Source of the DNA: an uncultured Alphaproteobacteria bacterium
GTDB taxonomy: Bacteria > Pseudomonadota > Alphaproteobacteria > HIMB59
Reading direction: 5' to 3'
DNA length: 61,927 nucleotides
Assembly: GCA_902599405.1 (NCBI GenBank)
Contig: CACKFO010000010.1
Coordinates: 1-61,927 of the forward strand
How positions within the stretch are numbered: position 1 is the stretch's first letter; the number at the start of each line of letters is the position of its first letter. Shown here one piece after another: positions 28,621 through 36,421 of this stretch. The translations under genes were made by a program, and so were the position numbers. The notes below the pieces were generated by a model. That model was given only the letters and a program-made list of their open reading frames with translations, made no database searches and had not been told where the DNA came from.

Positions 28621-29232
28621 ATGAAATCTCTTCGTAAAGGCATTGGTAATAAAAAAGACGTTGAAAATTATTATGATAATTGGTCAAGTTCATATGATGA
28701 GACATTATATAAATGGAACTATAAAGCACCATTGCAATCAGTTAATATCTTAAAAAAATATATCAAAACTAAACCAAAATTTATTTTAGATTTGGCATGT
28801 GGCACAGGACTTTTTGTTGATAAATTTTTACAAGTTTATCCTGACTGTATTTGTGATGGATCTGATATTTCCAGAAAAATATTAGATATATCTAAAAGAA
28901 ATGGGAAATATAGATATCTTTATAAAAAAAGTTTTGAGAATAAAATTCAGATATTAAATAAGTACAGTGTGGTAAGTCTTATTGGTGCAATGACATATTG
29001 TAGAAATCATCAAACACTTTTTAAACTAGTTTCTTATTATCTTGCAAAAAATGGTTATTTTATATTTACACATAGAGTAGATTTATGGAAAGAATTAAAA
29101 TTTGATAATATCCTGGAAAAATTAACTGATTTTAACTCAATCTATATATCAAGACCTTTAAATTATCTTCCAAACAATAAAGATTTTGGTTCAGATATTA
29201 AAATTAGGATAGTCTTATTAAAAAAGAAATAA
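28621..29232 (+). CDS. SAM-dependent class I methyltransferase
   Basis: 203 residues. Motif I is ILDLACGTGLF at about residues 56-66, preceded by the N-terminal YYDNWSSSYDETLYKWNYKAP typical of WBSCR27/UbiE-like small-molecule methyltransferases. Post-I and later motifs are DGSDISRKILDIS, SLIGAMTYC and AKNGYFIFTHR. The substrate cannot be named. It starts a rightward run with two small membrane proteins and tRNA-Thr, 89 bases after the Cys-rich peptide start; bases 28532-28620 otherwise show nothing. Confidence 0.88.
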   Translation: MKSLRKGIGNKKDVENYYDNWSSSYDETLYKWNYKAPLQSVNILKKYIKTKPKFILDLACGTGLFVDKFLQVYPDCICDGSDISRKILDISKRNGKYRYLYKKSFENKIQILNKYSVVSLIGAMTYCRNHQTLFKLVSYYLAKNGYFIFTHRVDLWKELKFDNILEKLTDFNSIYISRPLNYLPNNKDFGSDIKIRIVLLKKK

Positions 29233-29245
29233 TTAAAGTTAGAAA

Positions 29246-29434
29246 ATGATTTGGGAAATTATTTTTTGGTTGTTTTTAATCCCCTTAATTGTGTGGGGAC
29301 TTCATAAATTATTTAGATACAGTGCTATCGGGATACCCTTTATTAGAAACAACAAAAAACTATATTGGGTATTTATGATTGGATTAGTCTTGTTAATAAA
29401 CTATCTAGTAGATAAGTTTTACCTTGTGAATTAA
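29246..29434 (+). CDS. Small two-span membrane protein
   Basis: 62 residues: hydrophobic helices at about 3-19 and 41-56 joined by a basic loop (RNNKKLYW). An ATG with weak upstream purines, 13 bases after the methyltransferase. No family recognised. It forms a tandem with the next small membrane gene 2 bases downstream, suggesting a shared membrane role. Confidence 0.6.
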   Translation: MIWEIIFWLFLIPLIVWGLHKLFRYSAIGIPFIRNNKKLYWVFMIGLVLLINYLVDKFYLVN

Positions 29435-29436
29435 TA

Positions 29437-29622
29437 ATGTCAGTTATCATTGAATTAACAAAAAACCCTAATTTAATGTGGTTTGTATCATTTGTTTTTT
29501 TGGCAATTACATTTGCTACATGGCGTGTGAGTCAAAATAATAATAAATGGAAAATTATTTATGAAATCTCTAAATACCTGACAGCTGGGTGTCTTTTGTT
29601 GATGTTTTTTAATATGTATTAA
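29437..29622 (+). CDS. Small two-span membrane protein
   Basis: 61 residues: hydrophobic helices at about 12-28 and 45-59 separated by a polar loop with WRVSQNNNKWKI. It starts 2 bases after the previous small gene. No family recognised; the two may form a hetero-oligomer, but that is only suggested by packing. Confidence 0.55.
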   Translation: MSVIIELTKNPNLMWFVSFVFLAITFATWRVSQNNNKWKIIYEISKYLTAGCLLLMFFNMY

Positions 29623-29627
29623 TAGTC

Positions 29628-29633
29628 TATAAT
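29628..29633 (+). promoter_or_regulatory. -10 box of the tRNA-Thr promoter
   Basis: A perfect TATAAT lies so that transcription would begin at about 29640, just before the mature tRNA at 29643. Only a T-rich segment (29605-29610) stands in the -35 position. Confidence 0.5.
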
Positions 29634-29642
29634 TTTAAAAAT

Positions 29643-29717
29643 GCCGCCGTAGCTCAGTGGTAGAGCACACCCTTGGTAAGGGTGGGGTCGGAAGTTCAAT
29701 TCTTCTCGGCGGCACCA
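29643..29717 (+). tRNA. tRNA-Thr (GGT)
   Basis: 75 bases with the acceptor stem GCCGCCG/CGGCGGC (29643-29649 with 29707-29713), discriminator A and an encoded CCA. The D arm has AGCTCAGTGGTAGAGC, the anticodon loop reads TTGGTAA (anticodon GGT) and the T arm has AGTTCAATTCT. Confidence 0.96.
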
Positions 29718-29751
29718 CATAAGTTAAATTTCTTTAAAATGGTTTTATTAA

Positions 29752-30195
29752 TTAGTAATTTAGTATTTGTTCGAAAATTGACACATCTATATAATCAATA
29801 AATAGCTCACTTGCAGCGCTAACACCTTGATCTTCCATTAACTCTGTCATTGCTATTTCACCCAAGAGTTCAAATGCATAATAAACACTTTCTTCACCCT
29901 CGTAATCTATGGCCATATTTAACTCCTCATTGCACTTATAAGCAAAGACATTGGTCATGTAGTCAGCTACTCTTATATTCACCATTTCAACATCATCAGC
30001 TGTTAGATTAGACAAATCCATCAGTTGAGGGTGAAATGACATTGTCACATATATCCATCTTACTAAATCAGTTTTTTCTTGTGTTGTTGTTTTCATTACA
30101 ATGCACTTAGCAAACTCATCTGTAAACGGTCCAGAAAATAAGTTTAAATTCAAACCAAAAATAAAAATAAAAGTGTATTTGAAAATTTTTTTCAC
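29752..30195 (-). CDS. Exported protein of unknown function
   Basis: 147 residues with a signal peptide (about 1-21, ending LFSG). The mature part is acidic and mostly helical, with two cysteines (AKCIVMK and YKCNEEL) that could form a disulfide. Repeated acidic stretches (ADDVEMVNIRVADYM, YEGEESVYYAFELL) give no recognised motif. The gene stands alone beside tRNA-Thr, upstream (in its own direction) of nothing obvious. Function unknown; periplasmic location is the only firm inference. Confidence 0.75.
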   Translation of the reverse strand: MKKIFKYTFIFIFGLNLNLFSGPFTDEFAKCIVMKTTTQEKTDLVRWIYVTMSFHPQLMDLSNLTADDVEMVNIRVADYMTNVFAYKCNEELNMAIDYEGEESVYYAFELLGEIAMTELMEDQGVSAASELFIDYIDVSIFEQILNY

Positions 30196-30240
30196 GAGTA
30201 ATGATAAACTATTTAATGTAAGAAATACAATCGTTAAATC

Positions 30241-30352
30241 TGGGGCTAAAAACAGAAAAGAGCCTCGGTTGTCTCGACTTAGTTCCGGTTTCCCTTCTCT
30301 AGGCCTCTACTACTTTGGCTCTTTTCTTTGTTTTGGGAAGTTTCCTACCCTC
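30241..30352. ncRNA. Candidate structured RNA or large stem-loop, strand undecided
   Basis: Within the 259-base gap between two minus-strand genes, the composition turns visibly richer in G and C. The arm AGAAAAGAGCC (30254-30264) pairs perfectly with GGCTCTTTTCT (30317-30327). The helix extends past a two-base bulge with AAAAC (30249-30253) against GTTTT (30330-30334). The 52-base apical part contains a further short TCG/CGA hairpin. The flanks of the gap hold nothing else I can name. It could be a small RNA on either strand, an attenuator for the downstream exported-protein gene, or a processing site. No known family was recognised. Confidence 0.45.
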
Positions 30353-30454
30353 TACATTATCTAACATAAAATAAATTATTTTTTTTGACAATAACAAAAG
30401 ATAAAAAAATAAATTTTTCTGTTTATAATTTGTGAATAAGTATTTTGGATTAAA

Positions 30455-30898
30455 TTAAATATTAGATAGTTCGTTAATAACATTTTTTACATGATCTTTT
30501 ACTCTGACATTACTCCAAGTTTTTACAATTTTGCCTTTTTCATTAATTAATACTGTAGTTCTAATTATACCATAATATTCTTTTCCTAAAAATTTCTTAA
30601 GTCCCCAAGCTTTGTATTTTTTTAAGACCTTTATTTTTTCATCAAATAACAAATCAAATTTTAATTTATTTTTTTTTTTAAATTTTTGATGACTTTCAAT
30701 TGAGTCTTTTGAAACACCTACTACAATGCAATTATATTTATTTATAGCTTTGAGAGAGTTATTGAAATCAATTGCCTCTAAAGAACATCCTTTTGTATTG
30801 TCTCTTGGGTAAAAATACAAAATTATGTTTTTCCCTAAATAATCACTTAGTTGAAATATTCCAGATGTGCTTGGCAACTTAAAATTAGGCGCTTTCAT
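30455..30898 (-). CDS. bcp: Thioredoxin-dependent peroxiredoxin, Bcp/PrxQ type, lacking the usual resolving cysteine
   Basis: 147 residues, typical of Bcp. The thioredoxin-fold motif PRDNTKGCSLEA places the peroxidatic Cys at residue 38. In the classic atypical 2-Cys Bcp a resolving cysteine lies five residues on; here that position is Ile43. The only other cysteine nearby is Cys57 (KYNCIVV). It would reduce hydroperoxides through thioredoxin or another thiol. The later WGLKKFLGKEYYGIIRTTVLI stretch is standard. It starts 8 bases after the LhgO-like gene ends. Confidence 0.9.
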   Translation of the reverse strand: MKAPNFKLPSTSGIFQLSDYLGKNIILYFYPRDNTKGCSLEAIDFNNSLKAINKYNCIVVGVSKDSIESHQKFKKKNKLKFDLLFDEKIKVLKKYKAWGLKKFLGKEYYGIIRTTVLINEKGKIVKTWSNVRVKDHVKNVINELSNI

Positions 30899-30906
30899 TA
30901 TTATTT

Positions 30907-32103
30907 CTATTTTTTTATAGTATATTTTTCACATATAAATTCGGCCATAGCAAAAGAAGATGTCCATGCTGGAGATATAGCATTAAGAATATGTATAATG
31001 TTATTTTGTTTAATAACTACAAAATCATTAAATAGTTTTTTACTATTTTTATCAAACATTTGAGATCTAATCCCCGCTTTACTACTTAATTCAATTTTTA
31101 CTGGTTTATGCTTAAAGTAAACATTAGAAGATTTCATGACACTAGATAAAAATAGATTTTTAAACTCACTAATAGCTAAATTTCTAAGGTTATTCTCATT
31201 AAAAATTATTTTCAAAATGAATTTATAACTTAAGGCACAAAACTCTAAAAAATTAAATTTTTTAAAAGGCCTATAGGCTTCTCTTCCAAATACAGGGGTG
31301 CTACTAGGTCCTAAATAAAAGTTTCCATCTTTATCGTATACAGTGTGGACTCCTAAAAAAGGTTGGTCTAAATTTGGCACTGGATAAATTAATCTATATG
31401 GAATTTCATTTTTATCTCCAAAACTAATTTTCCAATATTTACCTTTAAAAGGTAAAGATGTGTATCTAGTTTTTAAATTTGATTTATTTGCCAAATAGTC
31501 TGCATGTAAACCAGCAGAGTTAATAATAAGATCGAAATTATGAATTTTATTATTTGATATAATAGTTGTATTATCAGATGAAATTGAGTCCACTTTTGTA
31601 TCGTATTTAATTATCACGCCTCTTTTTTTTAAAATTTCAATCAATTTGTTTGATACCTCTTTTGGATCAGCTATGGCTGTTTCTTTAATAAAAAGAGCAT
31701 CATTAAATAAGGGATTGCAGTTTGGCTCTATTTTTAAAATCTCATCGAAACTATTTAACTTGATTGTTTCGACTCCTACCTCCTTCGATCTCTCATACAA
31801 TAAATTAAGTGTTTCGATATCTTTTTTTGTTTTTGGAAGTAATAACTTTCCACAATTATTGATATAAAGATTGTTCTCACTAATAAATTTTTTCATTAAC
31901 TTTGAACCTCTGATGCAGAGAGTTGACCTTAAAGTTTTAGGTTGATAGTAGATTCCAGAGTGAATAACACCGCTATTTCTTCCAGTTCCATGTGATAGTG
32001 AGTCTCTCTCTTTCTCAAAAATAGTTATGTCGATATTTTCTTTACTTAAGGTATATGCAATTGTGAGACCAACAATGCCCGACCCAATGATAGCAACTTT
32101 CAT
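30907..32103 (-). CDS. lhgO: L-2-hydroxyglutarate oxidase LhgO-like FAD enzyme
   Basis: 398 residues, DAO-type oxidoreductase. The FAD-binding motif GSGIVGLTIAYTLS is at residues 7-20, and the segment GTGRNSGVIHSGIYYQP is characteristic of L-2-hydroxyglutarate dehydrogenase/oxidase. Further support is LPFKGKYWKI and the substrate-side VHTVYDKDGNFYLGPSS. It oxidises L-2-hydroxyglutarate to 2-oxoglutarate, a metabolite-repair or lysine-catabolism step. Its start overlaps nothing but abuts the thioesterase gene (no spacer), so these are co-transcribed with bcp. Confidence 0.9.
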   Translation of the reverse strand: MKVAIIGSGIVGLTIAYTLSKENIDITIFEKERDSLSHGTGRNSGVIHSGIYYQPKTLRSTLCIRGSKLMKKFISENNLYINNCGKLLLPKTKKDIETLNLLYERSKEVGVETIKLNSFDEILKIEPNCNPLFNDALFIKETAIADPKEVSNKLIEILKKRGVIIKYDTKVDSISSDNTTIISNNKIHNFDLIINSAGLHADYLANKSNLKTRYTSLPFKGKYWKISFGDKNEIPYRLIYPVPNLDQPFLGVHTVYDKDGNFYLGPSSTPVFGREAYRPFKKFNFLEFCALSYKFILKIIFNENNLRNLAISEFKNLFLSSVMKSSNVYFKHKPVKIELSSKAGIRSQMFDKNSKKLFNDFVVIKQNNIIHILNAISPAWTSSFAMAEFICEKYTIKK

Positions 32104-32571
32104 TTACTTTTTTAATTTATCTAAAAGGTAAAATTCTATTGGTGAAAATTGATTTTTATTTTTAACTATGAAATCATCTACTAACTTTAATTTATGGTCT
32201 TCCATTTCAATAACTTTGCGGATACTTAAGTCAACATAAAGAGAGCAAACTTCAGATGTAGCTGCTCTAAAATTCCCACTTTTACTTACAATTTCCAATT
32301 GATATACAAATCTTTTTTTATCACGGTCTAAGAATAGTAAGTTTATATCAACTTCATCTCCCTCTTTAACCTCTTGAATATATTTAGTGTGGGATTCCAC
32401 AGCAAATGTTGATCTTTTCTCATTTTTAGCTGAATCTCCTCCCATTTGAAATCTATCAAGCAACACATCCCAACCTTGATCGAATAAGTGGATATAAAAG
32501 GCTAAATTCATATGACCATTATAGTCTGTCCAATCTGAAATAATTTTTTCTGTTCTAAGGTAAATTGACAT
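32104..32571 (-). CDS. Hotdog-fold acyl-CoA thioesterase
   Basis: 155 residues. The motif DYNGHMNLAFYIHLFDQGWD is the 4HBT-type catalytic start (Asp and following His), then a long central helix and a sheet with TFAVESHTKYIQEVKEGDEV. Related proteins in alphaproteobacteria hydrolyse carnitine- or betaine-derived CoA esters, but the substrate here is unknown. The gene lies directly before lhgO in the same direction, suggesting a shared metabolic context. Confidence 0.85.
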   Translation of the reverse strand: MSIYLRTEKIISDWTDYNGHMNLAFYIHLFDQGWDVLLDRFQMGGDSAKNEKRSTFAVESHTKYIQEVKEGDEVDINLLFLDRDKKRFVYQLEIVSKSGNFRAATSEVCSLYVDLSIRKVIEMEDHKLKLVDDFIVKNKNQFSPIEFYLLDKLKK

Positions 32572-32647
32572 TATTTAATTTTATAAGAATTATTTAATAT
32601 TAACATTGAAAAATAAAGTAATAGTATTTTATTAAATAAAGGGGGTA

Positions 32648-33592
32648 GTGATGAAAATAGGTTTTGTTGGACTTGGTAATGTGGGTGGAAAACTAGCAAA
32701 TAATCTTCTTGAAAATAATTTTCAAATATCAGTTTTAGATAAAAATCACATATTAATGGAGGAGTTTAATTTAAAGGGTGCTAAGACAGCTAAATCAATA
32801 AAAGATCTTGTGAAGAATTCTGATATTTTAATAACTTGTCTTCCCTCTCCCAAGATATGTGCAGAAGTTTTAGAGTCCAAAGATGGTATTATTGACACTA
32901 TACAAAAAGATCAAATTTGGATTGAGATGAGTACAACTGAAGATGAACAACTAAAAAAACACGCATCATTAATTCAGCAAAAAAATGCGATAGCTTTAGA
33001 AGCTCCTGTAAGTGGGGGTTGTCATAGGGCAGCAACTGGTAACATTTCTATTTTTGTTGGAGGAAGTAGAGAGGGATTTGATAAATCAATGCCAGTATTA
33101 AAATGTCTTGGTAGAAAAATTTTGTATACTGGAGACTTTGGAAGTGCATCTATTCTTAAAGTTATTACAAATTATTTAGCTACTGTTCACTTAGTTGCAT
33201 TGGGAGAAGCTTGGACTATTGCGAGTAAATCAAATCTTGATTTGAACAAAACATTTAAAGGAATTGCAGCTTCTTCGGGTAACTCATTTGTCCATGAAAC
33301 TGAGAGTCAAGTAATATTGAACGGTTCATATAATATAAATTTTACAATGGACTTAGTTGAGAAAGATGTTGGTCTTTTTCAGGATCTCGCCTCAAAACTT
33401 GGGGTCGAATTAGAAATATCACCTTTGGTTCTTGATATTATTAAAGATGCAAAAAAGACTTTTGGTGATCGTGCATGGTCCTCAATGGTCGTAAAAAGGC
33501 TTGAAAATAAATATAATACTGCATTTAGAGCTGAGGGATTTCCTGAAGAATTGTTAGACTTAGAGGAAAAACAACTTGGTTATGAGATATGA
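32648..33592 (+). CDS. 3-hydroxyisobutyrate dehydrogenase-family NAD(P)-dependent oxidoreductase
   Basis: 314 residues in the 6PGDH/HIBADH fold. The Rossmann motif is GFVGLGNVGGKLA, the substrate loop EAPVSGGCHRAATGN, and the catalytic Lys sits in ILKVITNYLA. A strong GGGGG purine tract lies just before the start; the frame opens GTG-ATG and the ATG at 32651 is the more likely start. Family members reduce or oxidise 3-hydroxyisobutyrate, tartronate semialdehyde, succinate semialdehyde or sulfolactaldehyde. It is followed after 29 bases by a BASS-family transporter, so the two may handle the same organic acid. Confidence 0.88.
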   Translation: MMKIGFVGLGNVGGKLANNLLENNFQISVLDKNHILMEEFNLKGAKTAKSIKDLVKNSDILITCLPSPKICAEVLESKDGIIDTIQKDQIWIEMSTTEDEQLKKHASLIQQKNAIALEAPVSGGCHRAATGNISIFVGGSREGFDKSMPVLKCLGRKILYTGDFGSASILKVITNYLATVHLVALGEAWTIASKSNLDLNKTFKGIAASSGNSFVHETESQVILNGSYNINFTMDLVEKDVGLFQDLASKLGVELEISPLVLDIIKDAKKTFGDRAWSSMVVKRLENKYNTAFRAEGFPEELLDLEEKQLGYEI

Positions 33593-33621
33593 TTATTTTG
33601 AGTTTTTGTTAATATTTATCT

Positions 33622-34467
33622 ATGAATTTCATAACTGATGTAATTCTACCATTAGCCTTAGCTTTTATTATGTTCACTTTAGGCTTGGGTTTGACGTTTT
33701 CAGATTTTGCTAGAGTAGTGAAGGCACCTAAAAATTTTATCATAGGTTTAATTAGTCAATTAATTTTTCTACCAATAGTTGCTTTAATAATTGTTTTGGT
33801 TTGGCCACTTCAACCTGAAATAGCTATAGGTTTAATATTAATCGCTGCTGCTCCAGGTGGAGTAACTTCTAATATTCTTACTTCTTTTGCTAAAGGGGAT
33901 GTTGCTCTATCAATATCTTTAACTGCAGTGATGAGCCTTTTAAGTGTAATTTCTGTACCTTTAGTTTTGGGGATATCGATGGGATTAATTTCTGACAATT
34001 CTTTGGGCTCAATCTCACTGACAGGAATAGCTATAAGTATGTTTTTGATAGTAACATTACCTGTTTTAATTGGAATGACTTTCAGAGCTAACTTATCTTT
34101 TTTAACCAAGAGAATTGAGAACTTTGCTAAAATACTTTCAACTGCTTTGTTTGTTTTAGTTTTGATTGGAGCTATTTTAGCTGAGAGAGAAAATTTAGTT
34201 GAGTATTTTGCTCAAACTGGATTGGTAGTCCTTTCTCTCAATTTATTAATGATGTTAATTGCTTTTTACTGGGCAAAGTTTTTTGGAACAGGAACCTCAC
34301 AACAAAAAGCTATTTCAATAGAGTGTGGTCTTCAAAACGGAACTTTAGCTATTTTTGTAGGCACAAGTGTTTTTGGTGGTGGACTGTATATTATACCAGC
34401 TGCCACATACAGCGTCATAATGTATTTAACTTCTTTAATTTTTATTTATTTTATCAGAAATCGTTAA
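33622..34467 (+). CDS. BASS-family (bile acid:sodium symporter-like) organic anion transporter
   Basis: 281 residues with about nine or ten membrane helices. Family stretches are MFTLGLGLTFSDF, IAAAPGGVTSNILTSFAKGDVALS (the sodium/substrate crossover) and ECGLQNGTLAIFVGTSVF. Bacterial and plant members move pyruvate, pantoate or other organic anions with sodium. The gene is coupled with the preceding HIBADH-like dehydrogenase. Its stop shares TTAA with the convergent next gene. Confidence 0.9.
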   Translation: MNFITDVILPLALAFIMFTLGLGLTFSDFARVVKAPKNFIIGLISQLIFLPIVALIIVLVWPLQPEIAIGLILIAAAPGGVTSNILTSFAKGDVALSISLTAVMSLLSVISVPLVLGISMGLISDNSLGSISLTGIAISMFLIVTLPVLIGMTFRANLSFLTKRIENFAKILSTALFVLVLIGAILAERENLVEYFAQTGLVVLSLNLLMMLIAFYWAKFFGTGTSQQKAISIECGLQNGTLAIFVGTSVFGGGLYIIPAATYSVIMYLTSLIFIYFIRNR

Positions 34468-34871
34468 ATATAAATCTTATCTGCAAGTCCAAAACAAAGA
34501 ATAGCCCAACCTATTGCTAGACCTCCTGTTGATAACCATCCTTCTCTTGAATATTGGTCAGTTCTTCCTAATTTATCAATCTCACCAGTGTAAAAAGCTG
34601 ATATTGCTATAATGGTCATGATTATAAACATAAAATTAAAGAATGCCCATGTAGCCTCTGTGCCTCTAAATAAAATGTATAACTGCATTAAAACAGCACC
34701 TACAATTACTGCTCCAGCAAACCTAGCAAAAAATGCTGCTGTCACATCAATTCCATATTTGCTTATGAAATTTTTGGTATTAAACAAACAGTTAAAGCCG
34801 TAAAAAGCATTCATCACTAAAATAATTAAAAAAATTACTAAATAAAATATTCCGTTAAAATTTCCTATCAT
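34464..34871 (-). CDS. Four-span membrane protein of unknown function
   Basis: 135 residues with hydrophobic helices at about 9-28, 47-65, 74-92 and 114-132. Conserved-looking motifs are FYGFNCLFN and ARFAGAVIVGAVLM, reminiscent of DUF4345-like proteins, but this is only a resemblance. No catalytic residues are apparent. It is convergent with the BASS transporter and divergent from the FrnE-like gene across 90 bases. Confidence 0.7.
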   Translation of the reverse strand: MIGNFNGIFYLVIFLIILVMNAFYGFNCLFNTKNFISKYGIDVTAAFFARFAGAVIVGAVLMQLYILFRGTEATWAFFNFMFIIMTIIAISAFYTGEIDKLGRTDQYSREGWLSTGGLAIGWAILCFGLADKIYI

Positions 34872-34961
34872 ATGAATCTCCCATTTCCTATTTTATCAGA
34901 TTTTTAACTTTAATAACTATGAATTATTATTTTTTTATGTCATGAATATTTAAATAAATTT

Positions 34962-35597
34962 ATGATCGAACTAGATATATTTTCAGATACTGTTTGCCCG
35001 TGGTGCTATATTGGGAAAAAAAGATTAGAAAAAGCTATTAGTAATCACAAAGATACAAAATTCAAACAAACTTGGAGACCTTTTCAATTAAATCCGGGAA
35101 TGCCACCTGATGGTATGGATAGGCAAGAATATTTAATTTCTAAATTTGGAAGTGCTGATGCAGCAAAGACGATTTATGACAATATCTATGATGAAGGACT
35201 TGTAGAAGGAATTAATTTTAACTTTGACTCTATTATGACAACCCCAAATTCCTTTAATTCACATAGACTTTTAGCTTTAGCATACAAACAGGGTGTACAG
35301 GAAAATGTTTTAGATAGTTTATTTGAGTCTTATTTCTTAAATGGTGAAGACATAGGTGACCCCAATGTATTGTTGGATATAGCTATAAAACATAAAATTG
35401 ACGCTGAAGATTTTAAAAGTTATTTGTCAGATCAAGAAAATATTGAGCCACTCGCTAATGAAGAAATTCAAGCTAGAAAGATGGGTATAAATAGCGTTCC
35501 TACATTTATAATAAATAAACAAATTGTTATAAATGGCGCTCAGACATCAGAAAATTTTGAGATTATTTTTCAGAAGCTTAAAAATAGCTTAAATTAA
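34962..35597 (+). CDS. DsbA-family oxidoreductase, FrnE/HCCA-isomerase type
   Basis: 211 residues, cytoplasmic (no signal peptide). The redox motif CPWC is at residues 12-15, and the cis-proline loop reads SVPTFIINKQ near residue 179, ending with a family-typical helix. FrnE-like proteins act in oxidative stress and polyketide synthesis and as disulfide isomerases in the cytoplasm. It is divergent from the four-span membrane gene. An isolated single gene, so the partner is unknown. Confidence 0.9.
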   Translation: MIELDIFSDTVCPWCYIGKKRLEKAISNHKDTKFKQTWRPFQLNPGMPPDGMDRQEYLISKFGSADAAKTIYDNIYDEGLVEGINFNFDSIMTTPNSFNSHRLLALAYKQGVQENVLDSLFESYFLNGEDIGDPNVLLDIAIKHKIDAEDFKSYLSDQENIEPLANEEIQARKMGINSVPTFIINKQIVINGAQTSENFEIIFQKLKNSLN

Positions 35598-35638
35598 AAA
35601 TTATTAGTAGTAATGCTTTTTTTCTATATATTTTGTAA

Positions 35639-36421
35639 ATGCCTTTAAAACTTAAAGATTTATCTCAATATTTAAACTTTGCTAAAAAACTCGTTAATGC
35701 GTCAGAAAGAATAATAAAGAAAACACCATCTCATCGACTAAAAATAGATTTCAAATCAGATAAATCACCAGTAACTAAAATAGACATGAAAATTGAAAAA
35801 GAATTGCGATCGATGATCACTAAAAAATATCCTGGACACGATATATACGGAGAGGAATACCAAAATAAATCAAATAACTCTCCATTTGTATGGGTAATCG
35901 ATCCAATAGATGGTACAAAAAATTTTATTAATGGAAATGGTAATTTTGGCACATTAATTTCTTTGTGCATTGATAAAATACCCGTAATTGGAATTATTAA
36001 CTGTCCTGATATAAACAAAACATGGATTGGAATTAGAGACAATGGTGCTTATTGTAATGGAAAAAAAATTAAGAAATCTCAAAATAATTTAAAATTATCT
36101 AAATTATATTTTAGTACCTCTGGAATGACAGCTTTCAAATCAAATAATAAGAATAAAAAATATAATGCTCTGATTAAAAAAACTAAATATGCAACCTTTG
36201 GTGGTGATTGTGTTCAATACGGGCTTTTGGCTGAAAAAAGAATACCCTTAGTAGTAGAGTCTTTCTTAAAACCTTATGATTATATCCCTTTAGTAAATAT
36301 TGTAGAAGAGAGCGGAGGTATAATTAGTGATTGGAGAGGAAATCCTCTAAATTTTCAATCAAATGGTGATGTTGTTGCATCAATTTCAAAAAAAGCACAC
36401 CAACAATTTCTAAAAATTTAA
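35639..36421 (+). CDS. Inositol monophosphatase-family phosphatase, HisN-like
   Basis: 260 residues. Metal-binding motifs are DIYGEEY, then WVIDPIDGTKNFI with the DPIDGT signature, and KPYDYIPLVNIVEESGGIISDW near the C-terminus. The PYDYxPLVxIVE form, in place of WDxAA, is the version I associate with histidinol-phosphatases of the HisN branch rather than SuhB or CysQ. Since hisG and hisD lie about 16 kb away, HisN is the favoured reading. Stop codons overlap those of the convergent Fe-ADH gene by 4 bases. Confidence 0.8.
   Translation: MPLKLKDLSQYLNFAKKLVNASERIIKKTPSHRLKIDFKSDKSPVTKIDMKIEKELRSMITKKYPGHDIYGEEYQNKSNNSPFVWVIDPIDGTKNFINGNGNFGTLISLCIDKIPVIGIINCPDINKTWIGIRDNGAYCNGKKIKKSQNNLKLSKLYFSTSGMTAFKSNNKNKKYNALIKKTKYATFGGDCVQYGLLAEKRIPLVVESFLKPYDYIPLVNIVEESGGIISDWRGNPLNFQSNGDVVASISKKAHQQFLKI

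Noticed and set aside
30241-30352. Possible 6S, SRP or RNase P RNA
   Set aside because: The signature loops of SRP RNA (GGAAGCAGCC) and RNase P (GAGGAAAGTCC) are absent, and the bubble and arm layout of 6S RNA could not be matched with confidence.
30101-30364. 87-residue plus-strand frame across the structured region
   Set aside because: Its first part lies opposite the signal-peptide end of the exported-protein gene and its residues look random; the stem-loop reading explains the region better.
33810-34109. 99-residue minus-strand frame
   Set aside because: It is the complement of the BASS transporter coding region, whose membrane motifs are clear.
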